From NCBI RefSeq assembly GCF_039541915.1, contig NZ_BAABHD010000066.1, forward strand, positions 1-39,413: DNA of 39,413 bases. The letters are read 5' to 3'. The notes below the pieces were generated by a model, which was given only the letters and a program-made list of their open reading frames with translations, was not told where the DNA came from and searched no databases. Positions within the stretch are counted from its first letter, which is position 1, and each line of letters begins with the position of its first letter. The DNA comes from Nibrella saemangeumensis. GTDB lineage: Bacteria > Bacteroidota > Bacteroidia > Cytophagales > Spirosomataceae. The position numbers and the translations under genes are program-made. Shown here piece by piece: positions 32,724 through 39,413 of this stretch.

Positions 32724-33041
32724 ATGGCCATTTCACCACCACCCAAAAAGAAAGCCGCTGCGGTGCAGCCGGAGCAGCCTAAATCCGTTGATGAAAAGAA
32801 AATTGAAGCGATAATCAGCCGGGGTAGCTCCACGGTATCGAAAGCAGAACCGGAGCCGGACAAGATTAAGAACTTCAACGTAAAAATACTGTCGAGCCAG
32901 CTCACTCAGATAGACCAGTTGCGCGCTAAACGACCCCGCAAACCGACCAGCCCCAAGCTGGGTATCTCGCTCCAAGATTGGATTTTGGAAGCCATAGAGG
33001 AGAAGATTGAACGGGAGAAGAAGAAGTATAAGAGCACCTAA
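32724..33041 (+). CDS. Small ParB-type partition partner
   Basis: A 105-aa protein 5 bp after parA. The Pro/Lys-rich flexible N-terminus (PPPKKKAAAVQPEQPKS) and the C-terminal folded part (IKNFNVKILSSQLTQIDQLR through SLQDWILEAIEEKIEREKK) have the layout of ribbon-helix-helix ParG/ParB-small partners that bind centromere repeats and stimulate ParA. No close named family recognised by eye. Confidence 0.75.
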   Translation: MAISPPPKKKAAAVQPEQPKSVDEKKIEAIISRGSSTVSKAEPEPDKIKNFNVKILSSQLTQIDQLRAKRPRKPTSPKLGISLQDWILEAIEEKIEREKKKYKST

Positions 33042-33103
33042 AACAACACTCTTATACACACCTATTATACAACCTATGTTTAGGTGTAAAATTAGGTGCA
33101 ATA
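33034..33103. repeat. Partition-type repeats downstream of parA partner
   Basis: GCACCTA (33034), ACACCT (33058), TTTAGGTGT (33079-33087) and TTAGGTGC (33092-33099) repeat the upstream parA motif in both orientations. Likely part of a parS/parC centromere. Confidence 0.55.
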
Positions 33104-33135
33104 AATATTTATAAAAAACACTGCTTCAAAGCTTT

Positions 33136-33909
33136 ATGCCTATATATAAAAAATCGATTCGTCTACTGATGCGAGATATGGTTTCTGAACTTAATTTGGA
33201 GCAAGGTCAGACAATCACAAGACAACAGGTTGTTGCCTGGTTTCACGCGCATTATCCTTTAATCAAAGAAGGTTCAATTACGGCTCACCTCATCAAGCTC
33301 TCAACAAACGCCAGGAGCAGAATACATTACAGCGTAAAGCCGAGCCAGGATGATCTCTTTTACCAAATTGATAGTGGTCGGTTCCGGCTCTATGATCCGG
33401 CTAATGATCCGACTCCAATTTATGATAAAACAGGTCCAGATGACTCAGAACCAGAGGTTGAGGAGAATGAAAGTAGCCTAACAGATTCACTAAGTGGAGA
33501 GTTCGCCTACGAGAGAGATTTACAGAACTACTTAGCCAAAAACCTACATCGTATAGAACCTAACCTTAGGCTCTATGAAGAGGAGGGAATAACAGGGCGC
33601 GAATTCCCGGTAGGTGGGCGCAAAATTGATATTTTAGCCGTAGATGCCAACAATAATTATGTTGTTATTGAACTCAAGGTCTCAAGAGGGTATGATCGAG
33701 TAGTGGGTCAACTGCTCCGATATATGGGATGGATTAAAAACCATCATGCTGATCCTCAACAAGAAGTACGTGGCATTATTATAGCTCGGGAAATTTCTGA
33801 AGATTTACAGCTGGCTTGTTCAGGCGTGTCTAATGTCGAACTGTTCGAGTACCAGCTTGCCGTTTCCCTCAGTAAAAAAGAATTGAATCCTAAAACTACT
33901 TTACAATAA
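33136..33909 (+). CDS. NucS/DUF91-like PD-(D/E)XK nuclease
   Basis: A 257-aa protein. The N-terminal 100 residues form a winged-helix-like domain (LLMRDMVSELNLEQGQTITR). The C-terminal nuclease starts at AYERDLQNYLAKNLHRIEPN, then GREFPVGGRKIDILAVD (D165), NYVVIELKVSRG (E179, K181) and VVGQLLRYMGWI (Q192), matching endonuclease NucS C-terminal domains. Such fusions are found in mobile regions with likely roles in restriction or repair. Its stop overlaps the convergent recombinase gene by 14 bp. Confidence 0.82.
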   Translation: MPIYKKSIRLLMRDMVSELNLEQGQTITRQQVVAWFHAHYPLIKEGSITAHLIKLSTNARSRIHYSVKPSQDDLFYQIDSGRFRLYDPANDPTPIYDKTGPDDSEPEVEENESSLTDSLSGEFAYERDLQNYLAKNLHRIEPNLRLYEEEGITGREFPVGGRKIDILAVDANNNYVVIELKVSRGYDRVVGQLLRYMGWIKNHHADPQQEVRGIIIAREISEDLQLACSGVSNVELFEYQLAVSLSKKELNPKTTLQ

Positions 33910-34594
33910 GATTATCTTCTTGAACCTCATACCGTCGATAGATCCGCTGTACCTGAACAGCCTGGAAGTTGGCCCCCTTTGCGGTTCTGAAGCCGTGGGC
34001 GTTCAACTCGGCTGCAATAGTCGACCAGGACTTACCTATTTCTCGACTATTGCGGATCACCACGGCCGCCCGACGATTGTTCTCGTTTTCGTTGGCCAGT
34101 TCCCGGCTGAGCTGAGCCCCGACCGCAGCCGCTGCGGTCTTTTTCTCATTCTTGCCTTTCATCCGCCACTCACCGACCTGCTTCACCTTCTGCTCCAACG
34201 CCTGACGGGTCCGGATGCTGATCAGTTCCCGCTCCCGATCGGCGATGGCCATAAACAAGGTAAGACTGAATTTGTCCAGGTGGGGAATGTCGCAGGATTC
34301 CAGCCGACCATCTAACTGCCGATAGATCCAAAGGGCCTGCTCCGTATCCCGACTCAGCCGGTCGATCTTGGCCACCACGAGCGTGGCGTATTCCTGCCGA
34401 CAGAGCGCCAGTGCCTGCTGGAGCTGAGGCCGTTTGTGAATGGTCTTGCCGCTACGGACATCTGTAAACTCGGCAATGATATGCTTGCCCTGGTAGAAGT
34501 GATTAACATAAGCTCTCTGTGATTCCAGACCCAGACCACTATCACCCTGACGTTTGGTTGACACTCGGTAGTAAACGACGTATTGCTGCTCCAT
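33896..34594 (-). CDS. Serine recombinase (plasmid resolvase/invertase type)
   Basis: A 232-aa recombinase from ATG 34594; longer in-frame starts are out of register with the family. The catalytic Ser is in YYRVSTKRQ (S12), with the conserved VVAKIDRLSRDTEQALWI helix and FMAIADRERELISIRTRQAL long E-helix. The C-terminal region has an HTH (SWSTIAAELNAHGFRTAKGA). It could resolve plasmid multimers or invert DNA; a substrate site is not identified, though palindromes A and B (3739-4012) are one candidate. Confidence 0.88.
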   Translation of the reverse strand: MEQQYVVYYRVSTKRQGDSGLGLESQRAYVNHFYQGKHIIAEFTDVRSGKTIHKRPQLQQALALCRQEYATLVVAKIDRLSRDTEQALWIYRQLDGRLESCDIPHLDKFSLTLFMAIADRERELISIRTRQALEQKVKQVGEWRMKGKNEKKTAAAAVGAQLSRELANENENNRRAAVVIRNSREIGKSWSTIAAELNAHGFRTAKGANFQAVQVQRIYRRYEVQEDNLIVK

Positions 34595-34793
34595 GAGAGC
34601 TAAGATAGTGTTCCACGGCGTTTTTACAAAGTCATAACGTTCGTTATGGCCTTGTAAATTACCATAGAAAAGCTCTAGAGAGGCCATAAATATTTTTGAA
34701 GAGTAGTGAAATTATTTGGAGTCTAAAAGCTCATATGAATAGAGGGGTACACAAACAAATCAAACAAACTAAAAAAAATAAAAGTTAATAGCC

Positions 34794-34949
34794 ATGGAAA
34801 AGAACATCAAAGAAAAAGTAAAAAGTACAGTAAAAGTAGTAGTAGATCGTGCTAAGAACGTAACAATTGACGTAGTCGTAAATAGCGAAATTGCACTTTT
34901 CATTATTTGCTTCACAGCAGTAGCGCTTTACAGTATTTATAAATTTTAG
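34794..34949 (+). CDS. 51-aa single-pass membrane peptide
   Basis: MEKNIKEKVKSTVKVVVDRA is a charged amphipathic start, followed by a C-terminal membrane helix IALFIICFTAVALYSIYKF. It ends 20 bp before the sigma-like gene, which has its own strong ribosome site. AT-rich like its neighbours. Could be a membrane anchor or signal partner for that regulator; function unknown. Confidence 0.5.
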   Translation: MEKNIKEKVKSTVKVVVDRAKNVTIDVVVNSEIALFIICFTAVALYSIYKF

Positions 34950-34952
34950 AAG

Positions 34953-34959
34953 AAGGAGG
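34953..34959 (+). promoter_or_regulatory. Strong Shine-Dalgarno site
   Basis: AAGGAGG, 10 nt before the ATG at 34970. Such a site is unusual among the genes in this window and may point to a foreign origin. Confidence 0.6.
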
Positions 34960-34969
34960 ATGAAAAACT

Positions 34970-35563
34970 ATGGGTAAAGTTTGTAAAGAAAACAACGAAG
35001 CATCTGAGAATGTGACGTTGAACTGGGACGAATTCATCTACACTACTCGGCTCTTTGTGCTTGGAAAAATCTTGCATGAAAATATTTGGGCTGAAGGTGA
35101 TTCAGAGCAATTGGCATATGATATAACTATGGATGCGATTAAACTGTACTTCGAAAAAATCGTTCTTGGTGAAACTGTAAGAAACCCGAAAGCCTACATC
35201 TTTAAAATCATCAACAACGAATTGAGAGGAAGGAAATTTGTCCGTAGATGTATTTCTAGAAGAAATTCTATCGATATTGATTTACGGATAGATGCAGAGG
35301 ATAATGAATCATTTTTGTTTGAAGATTTTTATCCGCAGCTGCATACGGAGATTGAATGTTTTTTAAGTGAAGGTACAATTACAGAAAGAGTTAAAAAATT
35401 AACTGATATTTTAATCAGTTACAAATTAACTCCTGATGAAATTTCAGTAGCAGCGCTATGGTACCTAGGCTACAAAGGGAATGAAATAGCGACTGAGTTA
35501 AGACTTTCTAAATCAAAAGTTTGTCGCATTTCTAAATCTCTTGAATCTAAGCTTGCACTATAA
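34970..35563 (+). CDS. Sigma-factor-like (ECF-type) regulator
   Basis: A 197-aa protein. DSEQLAYDITMDAIKLYFEK and NPKAYIFKIINNELRGRKFV resemble region 2 of ECF sigma factors, and LTPDEISVAALWYLGYKGNE followed by IATELRLSKSKVCRISKSLE is a region-4-like HTH. AT-rich, after the 51-aa membrane peptide. It could direct RNA polymerase to a small set of plasmid promoters; diverged enough that a plain HTH regulator is an alternative. Confidence 0.65.
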   Translation: MGKVCKENNEASENVTLNWDEFIYTTRLFVLGKILHENIWAEGDSEQLAYDITMDAIKLYFEKIVLGETVRNPKAYIFKIINNELRGRKFVRRCISRRNSIDIDLRIDAEDNESFLFEDFYPQLHTEIECFLSEGTITERVKKLTDILISYKLTPDEISVAALWYLGYKGNEIATELRLSKSKVCRISKSLESKLAL

Positions 35564-35575
35564 TTGAAAAGCAAT

Positions 35576-35604
35576 GTGGAGTTACCTTCCTAAGGTAACT
35601 CCAC
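35576..35604. terminator. Perfect 13-bp hairpin after the sigma-like gene
   Basis: GTGGAGTTACCTT and AAGGTAACTCCAC form a perfect stem with a 3-nt loop, 12 bp after the stop. It has no strong U-tract but is well placed as a terminator. Confidence 0.7.
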
Positions 35605-35641
35605 TACGTGTAAATCACTTTATTGATTAATCAACTTTTTT

Positions 35642-36250
35642 ATGGAAAATAAACTCACATTGACAGATCTAATAAACTTTGCTTGGTCTATTCGTAATCT
35701 TACTTATAGTGAAAAAGAATTGCTTATAAGTGAAAAGTTTCAAGACGTTGGCAATTCAGCAGAAAAAGATTACGTTACTAACGTAACCCGTGGAATATTA
35801 TTTAAAATAGCGACACTTAATCTCCTGACGAGAGATCAATTTATTAAAGCTCTTATGGCCGAAAAAGACAGTCTTAAGGCTGATGTTAAAACACTCTTTG
35901 ATAGAGTAGTAAATAACAAAAAAAATGGCAGCAAAAGAAAAGCTTCTAAAAAAGGCGAAAATGAGAAATACAAAAAAGGCTCTAGACGAGTTAAAGCGGT
36001 TAAACGTTTATATGCAGAGTCTTACGACTATGGTATAACTTGCGAAGAAAAAAACTCCTTATCTACTAAATATGGAGATATTTTTGGTGGCAATCTTATA
36101 AAATGGAAATATTCAGAAACACCACCTATCGCCTATGATCAAAGTAGAAAATACTTTGTTATTAACCCTAATGGAGTCATACCCAAAGATGTTTACCTTA
36201 AAATACTTTGTAGCATGAACAAAAAAGAGATTAATTCAAATTCTAATTAG
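35642..36250 (+). CDS. Hypothetical AT-rich protein
   Basis: A 202-aa protein opening MENKLTLTDLINFAWSIRNL. It has a very basic middle (KKNGSKRKASKKGENEKYKK) and a C-terminal part YFVINPNGVIPKDVYLKIL. The basic linker suggests nucleic-acid binding between two small domains. No family recognised. Same AT-rich composition and direction as the sigma-like gene, but separated by the hairpin at 35576. Confidence 0.6.
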   Translation: MENKLTLTDLINFAWSIRNLTYSEKELLISEKFQDVGNSAEKDYVTNVTRGILFKIATLNLLTRDQFIKALMAEKDSLKADVKTLFDRVVNNKKNGSKRKASKKGENEKYKKGSRRVKAVKRLYAESYDYGITCEEKNSLSTKYGDIFGGNLIKWKYSETPPIAYDQSRKYFVINPNGVIPKDVYLKILCSMNKKEINSNSN

Positions 36251-36391
36251 AAATACTAGGATAATAATAAAGCAGTAAAACCCGCTTTATTGGGCTGCAT
36301 AATTTTATTTTTTATCTCTTTCAGTCATAGAGATTAATGAGTAATGAACTGACAAACGTCAGTATGGGTTTCAGATACCTCGTAAGTGATA

Positions 36392-36414
36392 AAACCCGGA
36401 CCTAATCCGGGTTT
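36392..36414 (+). terminator. Rho-independent terminator
   Basis: AAACCCGGA and TCCGGGTTT pair around CCTAA, followed by TTCTTTTT. Good terminator for transcripts from the AT-rich module. Confidence 0.8.
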
Positions 36415-36462
36415 TTCTTTTTCCATCCAATTACCAATACCTCTTGCGGCAGTCTAAACAGC

Positions 36463-36681
36463 ATGAAGATATACTCACTTTATGCTGAGGAGGAAACTCC
36501 TGCCGGCACCTGTCACCAGCTCATCCTGGAACTGATCCGCACGTTTCAGATCCTCAACGCACCGCAGCCGGTGCTGGCCACCGTTGCGGCCTTTTCTGAC
36601 GCCATGCCCGACGCCGAGGTATTAGCCATGATCCGCGACTGGAACGACGCCAATGAGCTTGATGCCCGTACAGACTCCTGA
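36463..36681 (+). CDS. Small acidic hypothetical protein
   Basis: A 72-aa acidic protein opening MKIYSLYAEEETPAGTCHQL, largely helical (LILELIRTFQILNAPQPVLA). No family recognised. It looks like plasmid backbone by composition (GC-richer than the preceding module). Followed at once by a decayed frame. Confidence 0.5.
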   Translation: MKIYSLYAEEETPAGTCHQLILELIRTFQILNAPQPVLATVAAFSDAMPDAEVLAMIRDWNDANELDARTDS

Positions 36682-36685
36682 CCCG

Positions 36686-36930
36686 ATGACTACCCAATGC
36701 GAGCTGCTTGCGAAGTTCCCGCGCAGCTTCGCAAGCAAAGGGACGACCCTGTACCAGCTCACAATACGAACCGTTACCTCTGATTCCTGGCCAGCTACGA
36801 ACATACCGACACCGGCCCGATCATCGACGGCCGGGCGACTGATACCCTACTTGATTCGCTGCAATCGCTCCTCGACGAGCGTACCCGACGCAGTAAAAAG
36901 CTACTCGGCGCTGACGCTCAGAAGCTGTGA
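36686..36930 (+). pseudogene. Possible frameshifted small gene
   Basis: The frame from ATG 36686 reads MTTQCELLAKFPRSFASKGT and on to TTLYQLTIRTVTSDSW. At about 36786 the protein-like sequence moves to another frame: SYEHTDTGPIIDGRATDTLL, then DSLQSLLDERTRRSKKLLGA, ending at TGA 36928-36930. The second part is preceded by a stop in its own frame, so a single indel in an 80-aa gene explains both parts. It could also be chance in two frames. Confidence 0.4.
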
Positions 36931-37054
36931 GCAGCGTAGCCAGGTAGCGGCTCCGCGACCGCCCGACTACCCCGAAAAACGACCAACGCTACCCCGCCGG
37001 TTTTCTTTGAACTGTACAATTTTTGACACCCTCCGAAACCGTACACATTTTGCC

Positions 37055-37750
37055 ATGAACCGTATACACAAAATGATAATTTTGTTCACCCCCCGCACCC
37101 CCCGCCCATTTTTTTTCCTGCTGCTGGGGGTAGCTACCCTAACATATAATAGTACAAATGCGCAGAAAGTAACAGACCTATCGCTGCAACCCATCCAGAT
37201 CTACGAAAACAGCCTGAAAAATTACTATTACCAACGCTGGCAGGCGGAGCGGAAAGAGTTTCAGATTACCCACCAAAAAGGTATCTGGCAGTATACCCCC
37301 AGTATCGGATTAGTATTCGGATTACCCTCGGTAAACTGGAACCCGTACCAGCTATTTCAGGCGAAACAGGACAAGCGGGTACTTGCGGCAAAGCTGGCCA
37401 GCATAGATGACCGCTACCAGGTGGAATACAACGAAACAATAATGAAGCTCCGAGCCGATCACAAGAAGATCCAAATAGAGGCAGCCCGGTATAAAATGCT
37501 GGAGACTGAATTCTTCCACCAGCAGGAAATACAGTCTATTCATACCGAGGCATACATGGCCAAAGACATTACCCCGCTTCAATTCAAAGAGAAACATACA
37601 GCGCAGCTCAACGCCCAACATGCGATGCAGAACAAGGAGATCGATATGATGCTGATGATTATCGAACTGGAGAAGCTGGCCAGGTATGAGATGCCGGCAC
37701 AGAAGCTGAGCGATGGACCACCGCCGGCGCACCTGGAAGCACTGCGGTAG
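37055..37750 (+). CDS. Secreted coiled-coil protein
   Basis: A 231-aa protein from ATG 37055, with a signal peptide (FFFLLLGVATLTYNSTNAQ, likely cut after AQ). The mature part has a short tyrosine-rich stretch (NSLKNYYYQRWQAERKEF), then long helices with heptad-like pattern (RADHKKIQIEAARYKMLETE; KHTAQLNAQHAMQNKEIDMM). It resembles periplasmic coiled-coil proteins, but I recognise no family. Its 3' end sequence (PPPAHLEALR) recurs after the TIR gene at 38891-38929. Confidence 0.7.
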   Translation: MNRIHKMIILFTPRTPRPFFFLLLGVATLTYNSTNAQKVTDLSLQPIQIYENSLKNYYYQRWQAERKEFQITHQKGIWQYTPSIGLVFGLPSVNWNPYQLFQAKQDKRVLAAKLASIDDRYQVEYNETIMKLRADHKKIQIEAARYKMLETEFFHQQEIQSIHTEAYMAKDITPLQFKEKHTAQLNAQHAMQNKEIDMMLMIIELEKLARYEMPAQKLSDGPPPAHLEALR

Positions 37751-37755
37751 GGGTC
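37718..37755 (+). repeat. Direct repeat, left copy flanking the TIR gene
   Basis: This 3' end of the coiled-coil gene (encoding PPPAHLEALR and the stop) matches 38891-38928 at 33 of 38 positions, including the shared GCGGTAGGGG. Confidence 0.75.
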
Positions 37756-37824
37756 TTTGCTATTATTCCTATGAGATTTGTTAAATTGGCAGGAATCTCT
37801 GCTATTTTAATTTATTGGTATCAG

Positions 37825-38886
37825 ATGAATGAAGAAACTATATTTTTTAGCTATGCCCGGGATGATGCTTCTAATTTTGCAATAAAGCTGGCTAGAGACC
37901 TAAAAAATGCTGGAGTAAATGTATGGATAGATCAACTCGACATTCCTCCCGGCCGCCCCTGGGACATAGAGATAGAAAAAGCGCTAGAAAAAGCAAACGG
38001 CGTCATCTTTATTTTGTCGGAAAAGTCGGTTTCGTCAGATAATGTACTTAACGAAATCGGCTATGCGCTAGATGAGGAAAAACACGTTATACCGGTACTG
38101 CTAAGGGATTGCAAAATACCCATCCGGATTAGACGACTACAACATATTGATTTCAGATTTGACTATGTTGATGCTCTTGCCAAGTTGTTAAAGGAATTGC
38201 AAGTGGCCGACAAAGAAGAGACGTTGTGGAAAGCTGTAAAAAAAGAGCATTCCGAAAAAGCATATAAGCAGTACCTCGACATTTATCCTCACAGCAAATA
38301 CGTACAAGAGGCCAATACTGCTATCAAGCAGTTAATGGAAGAACGCTCAAAGAAAAAAGTCGATAAGCGTAAACTCTTAGGTTTAGTTGCGGCCGCTTTA
38401 ACAGTGAGTATTCTGCTCGCTATCATTGTGTTCAGCAATAAAGGACCAATCAAGGAAGGAAGTTTTGAATGCTCAAATTTAGCTTACCCTGACTCCATGT
38501 GGGTTATAAGAGCTAGAGTAAATGGTAACTACGCGGTATATGACAAGAAGTTAAACTTAAAGCTACAATCCGGATGGATCACGTTATCAAAAGGAAGAAA
38601 TCGGCCGCAAGAAAAAATCACGATTGTCAGTATCAGGCCCAACCTGGTATCTTTTACTAACCCGCAAACCGGCTATTGGGACTATGTCGCACGAGGAGAG
38701 AAGCAAATCATTAACAAAATACTTTCAGAGAATGACACATTGCGACTTGAAGAGAAGGCATATAAGATTGGCTTTTTGGATTCGGTTAACCTGAATAGAA
38801 GCTGGGTTGTCTTTGATGTAGTAATACGGTCAGATACGCAGACAGAAGGTCTTATACCTTTACAAAGTCTTCCAGACCTATTCTAA
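37825..38886 (+). CDS. TIR-domain membrane protein
   Basis: A 353-aa protein from ATG 37825; an upstream ATG at 37771 would add 18 hydrophobic residues that do not fit the TIR fold. TIR domain at about 4-125: TIFFSYARDD, NVWIDQLDIPPGRPW and SVSSDNVLNEIGYALDEE with the likely catalytic Glu (E77) for NAD+ cleavage. A helical WKAVKKEHSEKAYKQYLDIYP segment follows, then a membrane helix at about 184-204 and a beta-rich C-terminal domain. Such TIR-membrane proteins occur as antiphage effectors. Flanked by a diverged direct repeat, so probably an inserted cassette. Confidence 0.85.
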   Translation: MNEETIFFSYARDDASNFAIKLARDLKNAGVNVWIDQLDIPPGRPWDIEIEKALEKANGVIFILSEKSVSSDNVLNEIGYALDEEKHVIPVLLRDCKIPIRIRRLQHIDFRFDYVDALAKLLKELQVADKEETLWKAVKKEHSEKAYKQYLDIYPHSKYVQEANTAIKQLMEERSKKKVDKRKLLGLVAAALTVSILLAIIVFSNKGPIKEGSFECSNLAYPDSMWVIRARVNGNYAVYDKKLNLKLQSGWITLSKGRNRPQEKITIVSIRPNLVSFTNPQTGYWDYVARGEKQIINKILSENDTLRLEEKAYKIGFLDSVNLNRSWVVFDVVIRSDTQTEGLIPLQSLPDLF

Positions 38887-38890
38887 TTTT

Positions 38891-38928
38891 GGCCACCGCC
38901 AGCGCAACTGGAGGCATTGCGGTAGGGG
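38891..38928 (+). repeat. Direct repeat, right copy (remnant of a coiled-coil gene end)
   Basis: Encodes PPAQLEALR and a stop in one frame, matching the end of the 37055-37750 protein at 33 of 38 bases. The remnant has no start or gene body before it: only its tail survives, after the TIR gene. Confidence 0.75.
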
Positions 38929-39016
38929 AGGGGCAGAAAAATATTTATTCGAAATTCTGTCGAGGTTTAGCCAAGCCTGCGGAATAGTATATAGAAGCTA
39001 TTCGTACAAACCGACA

Positions 39017-39268
39017 TTGGAAAACACATCAAACCCCGACCAATTCTCAGATGCGCTACAGCAGCAGGTAACGGCTATTCTAGTTCAGCACTACGAAACG
39101 AACTTACCCGAGCTGGCCACCGACATTAAACGGCTGGTAGTACTGGGCCGTACACCAGAAGAGATTGAAGCACTTGTTCAGCAATGGTGCCCGGTCGGTA
39201 GTAGGGTGCCGGCACATCTGTACTTGCTGGCCAGCTACTATAAGCAGATTTTGAACCAACCGAACTAA
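39017..39268 (+). CDS. Small hypothetical protein
   Basis: An 83-aa protein with a TTG start (MENTSNPDQFSDALQQQVTA); no in-frame ATG near the 5' end. Helical throughout (ILVQHYETNLPELATDIKRL; VPAHLYLLASYYKQILNQ). No family recognised. Last gene before the Tn3 end, about 40 bp from the target duplication. Confidence 0.5.
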   Translation: MENTSNPDQFSDALQQQVTAILVQHYETNLPELATDIKRLVVLGRTPEEIEALVQQWCPVGSRVPAHLYLLASYYKQILNQPN

Positions 39269-39302
39269 GGTAACTTACCTACCCATTTTACCGCTTGCTC
39301 AA

Positions 39303-39308
39303 AACTAT
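39303..39308. repeat. Target-site duplication at the other Tn3 end
   Basis: AACTAT, identical and in the same orientation as 106-111. It directly precedes the inverted repeat. Confidence 0.75.
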
Positions 39309-39346
39309 GGGTAGTTTTGCAGTTTCGTACAAAATCCGTCACTTGG
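39309..39346. repeat. Tn3-family terminal inverted repeat (second copy)
   Basis: A 38-bp sequence, the exact reverse complement of 68-105. It marks the outer end of a transposon extending right out of the window. Confidence 0.9.
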
Positions 39347-39413
39347 GGCCATTGCCCTTGTTCCGTGGCCGAACCAGCGGAAAACTCAGCAACGCTTTCA
39401 GGTCAAACTGGAC
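39339..39413 (-). CDS. tnpA: Probable Tn3-family transposase, C-terminal fragment
   Basis: The last 24 codons on the minus strand end VQFDLKALLSFPLVRPRNKG and then NGPK and TGA, with the stop inside the inverted repeat. The pattern FDLxxLLSFxxVRPxR resembles the end of Tn3 transposases (typically near a FDxxxxLxxxxLRPLR motif). Together with the 38-bp inverted repeat and the divergent resolvase tail at the other end, this fits tnpA. The tail alone is short, so the call leans on context. Confidence 0.6.
   Translation of the reverse strand, partial: VQFDLKALLSFPLVRPRNKGNGPK

Noticed and set aside
1..39413. tRNA or rRNA genes
   Set aside because: I saw no tRNA-like T-loop/acceptor pattern or rRNA signature by eye; a tRNAscan run would settle it.

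Overview
The window looks like an accessory plasmid (39.4 kb shown) from a Bacteroidota member, most like Spirosoma-type Cytophagales. The signs are promoter -7 boxes of the TAnnTTTG type, few Shine-Dalgarno sites, an iteron/Rep_3 replicon, a small ParA-based partition locus, and many small conserved genes. This placement is by protein style and promoter pattern only. Both window ends lie inside a Tn3-family transposon. A 38-bp perfect inverted repeat (68-105 and 39309-39346) is bordered outside the element by the same 6-bp direct repeat, AACTAT. The simplest reading is one circular plasmid cut open inside a single transposon copy, whose divergent resolvase and transposase genes lie mostly outside the window.

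Layout: 1-105 Tn3 end; 198-3137 a pentapeptide-repeat/TIR-like protein and umuDC; 3.2-7.8 kb small genes, a UDG-like protein, an ArsR regulator, twin 47-aa membrane peptides and related palindromes; 7.8-9.65 kb the replication origin (DnaA box, eight iterons, inverted half-iterons) and its Rep initiator; 9.7-12 kb a lipoprotein and a YdjM-type membrane hydrolase; 12.1-14.7 kb an AT-rich membrane/coiled-coil gene and a tyrosine recombinase fused to an AAA+ ATPase and membrane segments; 14.8-16.2 kb a Gfo/Idh/MocA oxidoreductase; 16.2-17.1 kb a GC-rich, repeat-rich stretch without convincing genes; 17.1-21.0 kb a SLOG/DUF2493 gene and a run of phage-like genes (SymE-like, DUF3846-like, RecE-like nuclease), most separated by GC hairpins, with an XRE/S24-type regulator at the far end whose presumed operator palindrome also occurs twice at the head of the run.

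The most notable region is 21.3-29.4 kb. Five tightly packed genes follow one TATCTTTG promoter: a TPR protein with an HELVH metallopeptidase motif, a MazG-like NTP pyrophosphohydrolase, a PD-(D/E)XK plus DUF2075 nuclease-helicase, a UPF1-like SF1 helicase, and a second diverged PD-(D/E)XK plus DUF2075 protein. I cannot match this set to a named system, and it is my best candidate for an undescribed defence or DNA-processing system. A DUF6236-like gene and an HNH endonuclease follow.

The rest holds parA and a small partner flanked by ACACCT/AGGTGT repeats (32.0-33.1 kb), a NucS-like nuclease convergent with a serine recombinase, an AT-rich module with a 51-aa membrane peptide and a sigma-factor-like gene, a broken small gene, a secreted coiled-coil protein, and a TIR-membrane gene that appears to have been inserted as a cassette. 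Replication, partition and resolution genes form the backbone. Most other genes look like cargo with defence, DNA-repair or recombination themes.
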